This document shows positions 10,986 through 17,536 of a stretch of 64,000 nucleotides of DNA, piece after piece; the stretch's first letter is position 1; each line of letters starts with the position of its first letter. The notes beneath the pieces were generated by a model that was not told the origin of the DNA, did not search any database, and saw only the letters and a list, made by a program, of their open reading frames with translations. The position numbers were made by a program, and so were the translations under genes. Source of the stretch: an uncultured Clostridia bacterium. Lineage in GTDB: Bacteria; Bacillota; Clostridia; TANB77; CAG-508. The stretch is from positions 62,001-126,000 of the forward strand of contig CALXWW010000001.1 in assembly GCA_944392545.1 (NCBI GenBank). The letters are read 5' to 3'.

Positions 10986-12122
10986 ACTGCTGCTAGTGTA
11001 ATTTGAATATTCTGTAGTCCATTCTTTTACATTTGAGCCCATATCATTTATTTTACATACTTCATCTGCATTTGTTCCTGTATTTGCTAAACTAGAGTTT
11101 TTACTTGTTTGATTTGCATAGTTTAATCCCGTTGCTTCTTGTATATATACTATTGCTGTATCCCATGCATAACTATTCATTAAATCACTTTTTACACTTG
11201 TGTTTCCATAAGTATTTATTGCTACTTTTGATGCATCTATCTGATTTATACAATTCCACAATGTTCCTGTTTTATATGACATACTATCTTCTGAATAACC
11301 ATTAGATATTTTTGATGCTGCTTTATAATCTGCTGTACTACTTCCACTCGCATAGCTTGCTTCATATCTTCCTATATAATATCCACCATTTGAACTTACA
11401 CTATCTATAAATCCTTTTAAGTCTTTTGCTGTTGCATTTTTCCCATCTGTTCCATCACTTGATACTCCAGGTCTATAATCCACAAGTTCTTTAAACTTCG
11501 ATTCTATTACTACACTCTCTGATTGATCTGTATAATTTGCTGCATCTTGAACTAATTCTGGATTTCCAGATACATCAAATGTATATCTTCCTAATTTTAT
11601 TTCACCACTTGGGCTTCCATTATCTTTTGTAAATGTTCCTACTGGTATCCACACATATTGACTACCTTGTACTGCTGTATCTTTTGATGCATTTACATCT
11701 TCTATTACTATTCCCTGCTGTACTGTATTTCCTGAATCAGACGCTATTCTAAATCCTGCTGGCACCCATATTTCATTATTTTTTGAATCTACTACTTTTG
11801 TTTTTTCATCAAATGCTTCTCCACCTTTTACTTCTTCTACTTTTGGTGTTTGTGGTGCTGGTGGATTTTGATCTTCTATTCCTACTAATATTCCATTTAT
11901 ATATTCCTCTGCGCCTGTCAATTCTTCCTGCTCATCTGTCTGTGCTTGTTCTGTTAAGCTCTTTCCTTCTTGTGCTCTTTGTATTAATCCTCCTTCTCCA
12001 AGCACAACATTTATTGATACTGTTGCTAGAATTATTAGAATTACTATTGTTATTACCAACGCAATTAATGTTATTCCTTTTTCTGCTTTTAAGGTTTTTT
12101 GAAACTTTTTATTTTTACTCAT
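10857..12122 (-). CDS. DGR-type variable surface protein (pilin-like anchor plus FGE/C-type-lectin fold)
   Basis: 421 residues. The N-terminus is prepilin-like: a basic leader ending EKG followed by ITLIALVITIVILIILATVS, so processing after the Gly and export by a type IV pilin-like system is plausible, although the usual Glu at +5 is Ala. From about residue 105 the sequence resembles the formylglycine-generating-enzyme/C-type-lectin fold (VWVPAGF, YVWIPVGTF, YYIGRYEASY, NDMGSNVKEWT, final LGFRLNLYL). This fold is the commonest DGR target type. The last 40-45 codons are GC-rich and full of NAC/NRC codons. The likely role is a surface ligand-binding protein with a diversifiable site. Start codon ATG 12122 has AAAGGAG upstream. 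Confidence 0.8.
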   Translation of the reverse strand: MSKNKKFQKTLKAEKGITLIALVITIVILIILATVSINVVLGEGGLIQRAQEGKSLTEQAQTDEQEELTGAEEYINGILVGIEDQNPPAPQTPKVEEVKGGEAFDEKTKVVDSKNNEIWVPAGFRIASDSGNTVQQGIVIEDVNASKDTAVQGSQYVWIPVGTFTKDNGSPSGEIKLGRYTFDVSGNPELVQDAANYTDQSESVVIESKFKELVDYRPGVSSDGTDGKNATAKDLKGFIDSVSSNGGYYIGRYEASYASGSSTADYKAASKISNGYSEDSMSYKTGTLWNCINQIDASKVAINTYGNTSVKSDLMNSYAWDTAIVYIQEATGLNYANQTSKNSSLANTGTNADEVCKINDMGSNVKEWTTEYSNYTSSSGVYACTSRGSNYDRSDNFTVDRYGNVTTRNIYHLGFRLNLYL

Positions 12123-12147
12123 TTTTTCCTTTTCTCCTTTCTTTTGT

Positions 12148-12288
12148 TTATCTTTTATTTTTTAATATTGCCTTCTTTCTTTCTGTTAATTCATTTTGCT
12201 TTTTCTTTTTCATATGTTTTTTCTTGTCCGTTTCTAATTTATCTTTTTTGCCCAATTCTTCAAACTTAAAAAGTACCTTTTTGTACAT
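12148..12288 (-). CDS. Small lysine-rich ORF upstream of the target gene
   Basis: A 46-codon ORF starting MYKKVLFKFEELGKKDK, with about 40% Lys/Arg, lies inside the predicted leader of the DGR target gene, 25 bp before its start. No convincing ribosome-binding site is visible and the AT-rich context can produce Lys codons by chance. It could be a leader peptide, a small nucleic-acid-binding protein, or nothing. Confidence 0.3.
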   Translation of the reverse strand: MYKKVLFKFEELGKKDKLETDKKKHMKKKKQNELTERKKAILKNKR

Positions 12289-12344
12289 TTTATTTTGTAC
12301 TTCTAAGTTTCAAATCACCTTAATTTTTTTGTACCTTTTGGTAC
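12273..12344. repeat. Paired GTAC palindromes upstream of the target gene
   Basis: Two similar sites, GTACCTTTTTGTAC (12273-12286) and GTACCTTTTGGTAC (12331-12344), are 58 bp apart with a further GTAC at 12297. They lie between the predicted target promoter and the target start codon. They may be operator sites or small leader hairpins. Confidence 0.4.
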
Positions 12345-12374
12345 TTTTTTAGTTTTCTTTTTTTGGTCATTTTT

Positions 12375-12403
12375 ATTTTACCTCAAGATTTTATTTTTTG
12401 CAA
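12375..12403 (-). promoter_or_regulatory. Predicted promoter of the DGR target gene
   Basis: TTGCAA (12403-12398), a 17-bp spacer and TAAAAT (12380-12375) on the minus strand. It would give a leader of about 245 nt that includes the paired GTAC sites and the lysine-rich ORF. Confidence 0.5.
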
Positions 12404-12520
12404 TATGGATTGTAAATATCTTTTTTCTAACTTTTTTATTTTCTAACTTTTTTATTTTTTCTTAATTCTATTACATATTATAAATACTTTTATGTTTTCG
12501 AAAATTTATCATATATATCT

Positions 12521-12549
12521 TTCATACATATATTAAAATATGATATAAT
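12521..12549 (+). promoter_or_regulatory. Promoter placed for leaderless transcription of the radical SAM gene
   Basis: A perfect TATAAT (12544-12549) ends only 9 bp before the ATG at 12559, with a weak -35 TTCATA 17 bp upstream. Transcription would begin within about three bases of the start codon. No Shine-Dalgarno sequence is present. Confidence 0.5.
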
Positions 12550-12558
12550 CTTATCATT

Positions 12559-13491
12559 ATGGAAGAATTAGAAAGATATAAACACCTAAATAAATATTTG
12601 AAAGAAAAATTTGGAGAACGTACACTTAAAATTTGTATCGATGGTGGATTTACTTGTCCAAATAGAGATGGATCAAAATCATTTGATGGATGTATTTTTT
12701 GTAGTGAAAAGGGATCTGGAGAACATATTAAAATTGCTAATAATATTTCTCAACAAGTAAAAAATTATTTTAATAGCTATAAAGCTGAAAGAGCTAATAA
12801 ATTTATTGTGTATTTTCAAAACTTTACCAATACTTATGATTCTATTGAAAATTTAAAAGCTAAATATAATGCAGCTTTAATAGATGATAGAATTGTTGGA
12901 ATTTCTATTGCAACTAGACCAGACTGTATTAATGAAGAAATTGTTAAGCTTCTAAAAAGCTATTCTGATAAATATTATGTTTCTGTTGAACTTGGATTGC
13001 AAACAGCTAATGAAAAAATAGGTAAACTAATTAATAGATGTTATACTAACATAGACTTTACAAATGCTGTTAATCTATTAAACAAATACAGTATTGACAT
13101 AGTAACCCATATAATGATAGGCCTTCCAACAGAGTCAGAACAAGACATAAAAGATACTGTAGATTTTCTAAACCAACATAATATTCAAGGATTAAAAATT
13201 CATTCTTGTTATATTGTTAAAAACACTAAATTAGAAGAATTATATAATTCTAATTTATATACACCATTAGAATTAGACTATTATTTAAATTCTTGTGCAT
13301 ATGTATTAACTCATATTAATTCTAATATTATCATACATAGAGTGTCTGGAGATGCGCCAAAAGATTTGCTTGTCGCCCCACAATGGAATCTTCATAAAAA
13401 GTGGATTATTAATGGCTTAGATAAGCTTTTAAATGAAAGAGATTTGTGGCAAGGAATGCATTACAACATAAAAATAAAACAAGAGTCATAA
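12559..13491 (+). CDS. TIGR01212 (YhcC/YtqA) family radical SAM protein
   Basis: 310-residue radical S-adenosylmethionine protein. The cluster-binding cysteines are in GGFTCPNRDG followed by DGCIFC (C-x9-C-x2-C), the spacing of the YhcC/YtqA family rather than the classic CxxxCxxC. Family length and start agree: the N-terminus (YKHLNKYLKEKFG, then DGGFTCPN) begins where homologs do. The substrate is not established from sequence. There is no ribosome-binding site and a -10 box sits right before the ATG, so it may be translated as a leaderless mRNA. A terminator overlaps its last codons. Confidence 0.88.
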   Translation: MEELERYKHLNKYLKEKFGERTLKICIDGGFTCPNRDGSKSFDGCIFCSEKGSGEHIKIANNISQQVKNYFNSYKAERANKFIVYFQNFTNTYDSIENLKAKYNAALIDDRIVGISIATRPDCINEEIVKLLKSYSDKYYVSVELGLQTANEKIGKLINRCYTNIDFTNAVNLLNKYSIDIVTHIMIGLPTESEQDIKDTVDFLNQHNIQGLKIHSCYIVKNTKLEELYNSNLYTPLELDYYLNSCAYVLTHINSNIIIHRVSGDAPKDLLVAPQWNLHKKWIINGLDKLLNERDLWQGMHYNIKIKQES

Positions 13492-13546
13492 AAAATAATT
13501 TATAAGCATATATTATATAATATTATTTCTAAAACTCTTGTTTTTT
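13476..13546 (+). terminator. Terminator of the radical SAM gene
   Basis: AAAACAAGAGT and ACTCTTGTTTT form an 11-bp stem whose left arm lies within the last codons, and the right arm runs into TTTTTT. The loop is long (47 nt) and AT-rich, so the hairpin is plausible but unusual. Confidence 0.5.
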
Positions 13547-13560
13547 ATTTTGTAATTCTA

Positions 13561-13668
13561 TTATATTTTGATATGATATAGCGGTTTATTATACCCTTGT
13601 ATCTTATCTGGATTTTTCTCATAATCAATACAACGTATTGTTACTATATCTTCTTTTATTAGTTCCAT
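13561..13668 (-). CDS. Possible small ORF (35 codons)
   Basis: Reads MELIKEDIVTIRCIDYEKNP... to a TAA at 13561. Its ATG overlaps the end of a preceding 17-codon ORF (13659-13712, MELCDYCKKHYVRR) that has AAGAAGG upstream and a CxxC motif. The two may be one small zinc-ribbon-like gene broken by a frameshift. No homolog recognised. The surrounding 13547-13776 stretch has nothing else identifiable. Confidence 0.25.
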   Translation of the reverse strand: MELIKEDIVTIRCIDYEKNPDKIQGYNKPLYHIKI

Positions 13669-13776
13669 GTTCTTCTCACATAATGTTTTTTACAATAATC
13701 ACATAATTCCATACATTCCTTCTTTTAGATAAACTGTTGTATATAAACTTTATTATATGATACTATTTTTTCACAC

Positions 13777-13806
13777 AAAAAGAGCAGTCATTTAACTGCT
13801 CTTTTT
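13777..13806. terminator. Terminator of the GC-rich small gene
   Basis: AAAAGAGCAGT / ACTGCTCTTTTT perfect 11-bp stem with a 7-nt loop, followed by TTTTTGTG on the minus strand. It lies directly after the stop codon of the gene at 13815-14039. Confidence 0.85.
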
Positions 13807-13814
13807 GCTTAGGA

Positions 13815-14039
13815 TTATCTGTTGCCGCCTGCCTGGCCGGATACACCACTCTTCGGACTGTAGAAGGTATGGTTACCATCCTTGTCCTTCGAGTTCATCT
13901 GATTCACCTGAACATCGTGGCTCGGTTTGGTTCCCGAATAGTTGCACCAGGAAACGCCGTCAGAGTCATGACGTCTGGAATCACCAGCAGTCCCATGGTC
14001 AGAGACCATTCTGCTACCATTGTTGTTGTCCCAAGACAT
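13815..14039 (-). CDS. GC-rich 74-residue hydrophilic protein of unknown function
   Basis: Starts at ATG 14039 with AAGGAG eight bases upstream; the in-frame GTG at 14048 lies inside the ribosome-binding site and is unlikely. The product begins MSWDNNNGSRMVSDHGTAGD and ends SGVSGQAGGNR. It is rich in Gly, Asn, Asp and Ser, has one Cys and no membrane segment. Base composition is about 53% G+C and codons end mostly in C or G, unlike every neighbour. It has its own consensus promoter and strong terminator, so it is a well-expressed single-gene unit. I do not recognise the family. A structured RNA with a chance reading frame is the alternative. Confidence 0.65.
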   Translation of the reverse strand: MSWDNNNGSRMVSDHGTAGDSRRHDSDGVSWCNYSGTKPSHDVQVNQMNSKDKDGNHTFYSPKSGVSGQAGGNR

Positions 14040-14084
14040 ATGCAACACTCCTTAAAATTAATTCAAGCTACTGCTTGTAGATTT

Positions 14085-14113
14085 ATTTTAGCGTTTTTTC
14101 ATTATTATGTCAA
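14085..14113 (-). promoter_or_regulatory. Consensus sigma-A promoter of the GC-rich small gene
   Basis: TTGACA (14113-14108), exact 17-bp spacer, TAAAAT (14090-14085). The predicted start of transcription is near 14078, about 40 nt before the start codon. Confidence 0.8.
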
Positions 14114-14142
14114 ATTGTGGTAACAAATTTTTCTCCCCTTTA

Positions 14143-14177
14143 CAAAAAAGAGCTAACATTGATGCAAGTCTAACTCT
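14143..14177 (-). terminator. Terminator after the tRNA-like gene
   Basis: AGAGTTA / TAGCTCT (7 bp with one G-U) followed by TTTTTT on the minus strand, starting 23 bases after the encoded CCA of the tRNA-like sequence. Confidence 0.6.
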
Positions 14178-14199
14178 TAGGAATTCTTTTATGTTAAAA

Positions 14200-14275
14200 T
14201 GGTTGCAATGGTCTGACTCGAACTGACATACCTTAGTTTATGAAACTAAGAAGCTACCTTTACTACCCTACCGCA
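14200..14275 (-). tRNA. tRNA-Met(CAU)-like gene, degenerate
   Basis: A 76-nt stretch ending in encoded CCA has a perfect 5-bp anticodon stem with loop TTCATAA (anticodon CAU at 34-36), a normal T-loop TTCGAGT, GG at 18-19 and A21. The acceptor stem has two G-U pairs and one A-C mismatch, the T stem has one mismatch, position 8 is G instead of U, and the D stem barely pairs. The length and 3' end resemble initiator tRNA, but these defects suggest a decaying tRNA or an unusual one. It is followed by a terminator. Confidence 0.55.
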
Positions 14276-14444
14276 ATAGATTTTACAATAAAATCTAGTT
14301 CTTATTGTAATAACCTATTCTACTTTAATATGATATATTTTAACGTGCATATTCCCTTGCACACATATATATTACTATATATTTTGTTTAAACACAAAAT
14401 AGTTTCAACTTTCACATTTATATTTTACCATTTTTATACATTTG

Positions 14445-14804
14445 TCATCCCATCAATCTCTCTTTCCATTCGGTCTCTCTAAATCCAATTAAAATATCCT
14501 TTTCTGTAACTAATATAGGTCTCTTTACAAGCATACCATCACTTGCAAGTAGTTTTATTTTATCTTCTTCCGACATATTTATTAGTTTGTCCTTTAGATT
14601 TAACTCCTTATATTTCATCCCGGTTGTATTAAACCACTTCTTTATATCCTTCTTGCTTTGCTTTATCCATTTATTTAATTCTTTCTCTGTTGGGTTATTC
14701 TCTATAATATGTCTATCTGTAAACTCTATATCATTGCTTTCTAACCATTTTTTAGCCTTTTGACATGTTGAACATTTAGGATATTCTATAAATAAATTTT
14801 TCAT
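14445..14804 (-). CDS. ArsC/Spx-family protein
   Basis: 119 residues of the arsenate-reductase-like thioredoxin fold (the group containing Spx, MgsR and YffB). The N-terminus is FIEYPKCSTCQKAKKWLE with a CxxC redox pair, and the C-terminal KRPILV and IGFRETEW match the family. No arsenic genes are nearby, so an Spx/MgsR-like regulatory or general thiol reductase role is at least as likely as arsenate reduction. It is a single gene. Confidence 0.8.
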   Translation of the reverse strand: MKNLFIEYPKCSTCQKAKKWLESNDIEFTDRHIIENNPTEKELNKWIKQSKKDIKKWFNTTGMKYKELNLKDKLINMSEEDKIKLLASDGMLVKRPILVTEKDILIGFRETEWKERLMG

Positions 14805-14963
14805 ATTTTTCCTCCTTTAACTTATTATATAATTTATACCATAAAATAAACTATTATACAATTATATTATTAACATTATATTTTTTTACTGATAATATGT
14901 TTTTTCCTTTACATTTCTATATTTTCTTATATAATATATATAGTGTATAAATAGGAGTAATAT

Positions 14964-15485
14964 ATGGAAAAAAGAGATTTGTATGATATAAATAGAAAAC
15001 CTACTGGAGAAACTATTTTTAAAGGAGAAAAGATACCTCCTAATAGATATATTATTGTAGTTCTTTCTTTTATTCAAAATTCTAAAGGAGAATTTCTAAT
15101 TCAAAAGCGAAGTAAACAAAAGGACGGAAAGTTCGCTTCAACAGGAGGACATGTAAAAACAGGAGAAACTAGTATTGAAGGTATGATATCTGAAATACGT
15201 GAGGAAATTGGACTTAATATTACCCCTAATGAATTAGAATTAATTTATTCTGGAAGAGAAGATACTGAAAGGGTGTTTTTTGATATATATTACTTAAAGA
15301 AAGATTTTGATATTTCAGATTTAACTTTACAAAAAGAAGAAGTAGATTTTGTAGGATGGGATTCTATTAGCAGAATAGAAGAATTAATAGCTAATAATTT
15401 ATTTTTAGAAAATCATGTAGAAGAATTTTATAGGATGATTGATATTTTTAAGAAAAGAGGTGTTGATATTGAGCACTGCAAATAA
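14964..15485 (+). CDS. Nudix hydrolase
   Basis: 173 residues with a full Nudix box: GGHVKTGETS...EIREEIGL (G-x5-E-x7-REUxEExGU) at about residues 61-83. The flanking IQKRSKQKDGKFASTGGH pattern is typical of isopentenyl-diphosphate-isomerase-like or general NTP-cleaning Nudix enzymes. The substrate cannot be told. The start has AGGAG at good spacing. It overlaps the next gene by 17 bp, so the two are translationally coupled. Confidence 0.88.
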   Translation: MEKRDLYDINRKPTGETIFKGEKIPPNRYIIVVLSFIQNSKGEFLIQKRSKQKDGKFASTGGHVKTGETSIEGMISEIREEIGLNITPNELELIYSGREDTERVFFDIYYLKKDFDISDLTLQKEEVDFVGWDSISRIEELIANNLFLENHVEEFYRMIDIFKKRGVDIEHCK

Positions 15486-16347
15486 TTTTCTAGGTAAAAT
15501 TGTAAAAATAAAGGTTGATAGACCTCTTGGTAGTAAGCACCCTAAACATAGTTTTATTTATCCTGTAAATTACGGATATGTTCCTAACACAATAAGTGGT
15601 GATGGTGAAGAATTAGATGCATATATATTAGGCACTTTTGAGCCATTAGATGAATTTACAGGAAAATGCATTGCAATTATTCATAGAACTAATGATGATG
15701 ATGACAAATTAATAGTTGTTCCTGAAGATAAGACATATTCAGATGCTGAGATTATGGCTTTAACTGAATTTCAGGAGAGATTTTTTACTAGTATCATTAT
15801 CAGAGAAGATAACATTTTAAAAGAATCAAATGTTTCTTTTCATCCATCACTCTATATATTAACAGGCCCTCCTGGAGTTGGAAAAACCACAATTTCTAAT
15901 GAATTAGCTCAAAGCCTAGATAAAAGTGTTGTTATAGAGGGAGATGATATATATAATCAAGTTGTTAGTAGCCATGTAAGTCCATGGAAGGAAGGAAATC
16001 ACTTAGAAATTTTCTGGGAAATCTGTCTTAATACAATAGATATATATTTAAAAAATAATTATAATGTTGTTTTCAACTATATAATATCTCCTAAAGATTT
16101 AAATATATTAAAAACCAAATTTAAGAATTACACCCTAAGATTTTCTGTGTTACTAGCTAATAAAGAGACATTACTTGCTAGAGACTCTAAAAGGCCACTT
16201 GATTGCCAAATGCACGAGAGGTGTATTATACTACTAGAAAAATTTCAAACCCAATATGTAAGCTCTAATAATATAATAAACACTACAAATGCAAGTGTAA
16301 AAGATATTATTAACACTTTAAAAACTGACGACAAGTTTATTATATAA
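15469..16347 (+). CDS. Inorganic pyrophosphatase-P-loop kinase fusion
   Basis: 292 residues. The first ~115 are family I soluble pyrophosphatase-like (DRPLGSKHPKHSFIYPVNYGY, then SGDGEELDAYILG), shorter than a full PPase. The rest is a P-loop kinase-like domain with Walker A GPPGVGKTT at residues 133-141 and an acidic motif EGDDIY, resembling AAA_33/zeta-type small-molecule kinases. TTG at 15469 is chosen as start because AGAGGTG lies six bases upstream and homologous PPase domains begin there; the longer frame begins inside the Nudix gene without a ribosome-binding site. It may recycle pyrophosphate or phosphorylate a nucleotide-like substrate together with the flanking Nudix enzymes. Confidence 0.75.
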   Translation: MSTANNFLGKIVKIKVDRPLGSKHPKHSFIYPVNYGYVPNTISGDGEELDAYILGTFEPLDEFTGKCIAIIHRTNDDDDKLIVVPEDKTYSDAEIMALTEFQERFFTSIIIREDNILKESNVSFHPSLYILTGPPGVGKTTISNELAQSLDKSVVIEGDDIYNQVVSSHVSPWKEGNHLEIFWEICLNTIDIYLKNNYNVVFNYIISPKDLNILKTKFKNYTLRFSVLLANKETLLARDSKRPLDCQMHERCIILLEKFQTQYVSSNNIINTTNASVKDIINTLKTDDKFII

Positions 16348-16372
16348 TATAAAATTATGGAAGTGTATAAAT

Positions 16373-16882
16373 ATGAATATAGAAATAAGAAAAGCAAAAT
16401 TAGAAGATTGTGAAGAACTATCATATCTAAAAAGAGAAATATGGGAAACAACCTATAGAGGTATTTATCCTGACGAAAAATTTGATTCTTATAATTACGT
16501 GGGAAATGCTCATAAATTCGAGAATATTATACTAAGTAATGATATTTTCTTATATGTTGCTAGTGATAATGGTAAATTAGTAGGATATGTTGCTTTTGGT
16601 TCTCCATTAAGACCATTTAGAGATTACTCTAAAGAAATAGTTTTATTATACATAAAAAAAGAGTATCAAGGTATTGGTATCGGAAAAAAATTTTTTAATT
16701 TAGGATATGAGTATATAAAATCTCTAGGTGAAACAAAATTTTTAATTTCTTGTAATAAATATAATTTACCGGCTCAAGGTTTTTATGAAAAAATGGGAGG
16801 TAAAAAAGTATATATAGATGATGATATGGATAATAAAAGTATACCTCAAATAAAATATGAATATATAATTAATCGACACTAA
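16373..16882 (+). CDS. GNAT family N-acetyltransferase
   Basis: 169 residues with the GNAT acetyl-CoA loop (KKEYQGIGIGKKFF, about residues 98-111) and the C-terminal NLPAQGFYEKMGG pattern. The beginning IEIRKAKLEDCEELSYLKRE is the usual first strand and helix. The substrate is unknown. It sits 25 bp after the pyrophosphatase-kinase gene and 25 bp before a second Nudix gene, so it belongs to the same operon. Confidence 0.87.
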   Translation: MNIEIRKAKLEDCEELSYLKREIWETTYRGIYPDEKFDSYNYVGNAHKFENIILSNDIFLYVASDNGKLVGYVAFGSPLRPFRDYSKEIVLLYIKKEYQGIGIGKKFFNLGYEYIKSLGETKFLISCNKYNLPAQGFYEKMGGKKVYIDDDMDNKSIPQIKYEYIINRH

Positions 16883-16907
16883 TAAAATATAAAGGAGAAT
16901 TAAAGTT

Positions 16908-17408
16908 ATGGAAATGGTAGATAAATTAGATAATAAAAGACAAATGCTAAATAAAACAGCTGAACGTTCTGAAAAAACAAACGGAGAATATCGTCAATCT
17001 GTACATACATGGATAATGAATAGTAAAGGAGAATTTTTAATTCAAAAAAGATCTCCTAACAAAAAATTTTTTCCTAATATGTGGTCTCAAACTGGTGGAG
17101 GAGTTGATGAAGGAGAAACTACTTTACAAGCAGCACTAAGAGAATGTAAAGAGGAACTAGGAATCACTATAGATTTAATCAATATTGAACTAATTTTATC
17201 TTTTAAAAGAAAATTTGATTTTGTAGATGTATGGCTTGTAAAACAGGATATTGATATTTCTAATATATTATTGCAAGAAGAGGAAGTTTCTGACGTAAAA
17301 TGGGCTTCAATATATGAAATTAGAGAGTTAATGAAAACAAATAGACTTGCAAAAAGTATTGAAATATATTTTGATATGTTTATTAATTTAATAGATTATC
17401 CTTTTTAA
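16908..17408 (+). CDS. Nudix hydrolase (IPP-isomerase-like subgroup)
   Basis: 166 residues. The Nudix box reads GGGVDEGET...RECKEELGI; the upstream VHTWIMNSKGEFLIQKRS and MWSQTGGG are typical of the YfcD/IDI-like group. AAAGGAG precedes the ATG. It is the last gene of the four-gene plus-strand unit and is followed by a strong bidirectional terminator. It is clearly distinct from the first Nudix gene, not a recent duplicate. Confidence 0.87.
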   Translation: MEMVDKLDNKRQMLNKTAERSEKTNGEYRQSVHTWIMNSKGEFLIQKRSPNKKFFPNMWSQTGGGVDEGETTLQAALRECKEELGITIDLINIELILSFKRKFDFVDVWLVKQDIDISNILLQEEEVSDVKWASIYEIRELMKTNRLAKSIEIYFDMFINLIDYPF

Positions 17409-17483
17409 ACAAGTTATCTTTGTAAAATATTAAATAGTTAAATTTTATAATCAATTTATTCATAATTGTATAGTATATAAAAA

Positions 17484-17529
17484 TTAGCAGTTTGTAAAAG
17501 CTTTTTCTTAAGATTTTACAAACTGCTAA
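17484..17529. terminator. Bidirectional terminator
   Basis: A 16-bp perfect stem TTAGCAGTTTGTAAAA / TTTTACAAACTGCTAA lies between the convergent Nudix operon and histidine kinase gene, with A/T tracts on both sides. Confidence 0.85.
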
Positions 17530-17536
17530 CTTTAAT

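Noticed and set aside
13815-14039. GC-rich segment considered as the missing DGR template repeat
   Set aside because: Read on either strand it shows no alignable similarity to the variable region at 10857-10985.
13805-14123. Overlapping plus-strand reading frames opposite the GC-rich small gene
   Set aside because: They lack ribosome-binding sites and promoters, while the minus-strand frame has promoter, ribosome-binding site and terminator.
14445-14804. Arsenic resistance operon
   Set aside because: The ArsC-family protein stands alone; no arsB, arsR or acr3 gene is nearby.
15439-15468. Longer start for the pyrophosphatase-kinase gene
   Set aside because: It begins at a TTG within the Nudix gene without a ribosome-binding site; the TTG at 15469 has AGAGGTG at proper spacing and fits the family start.
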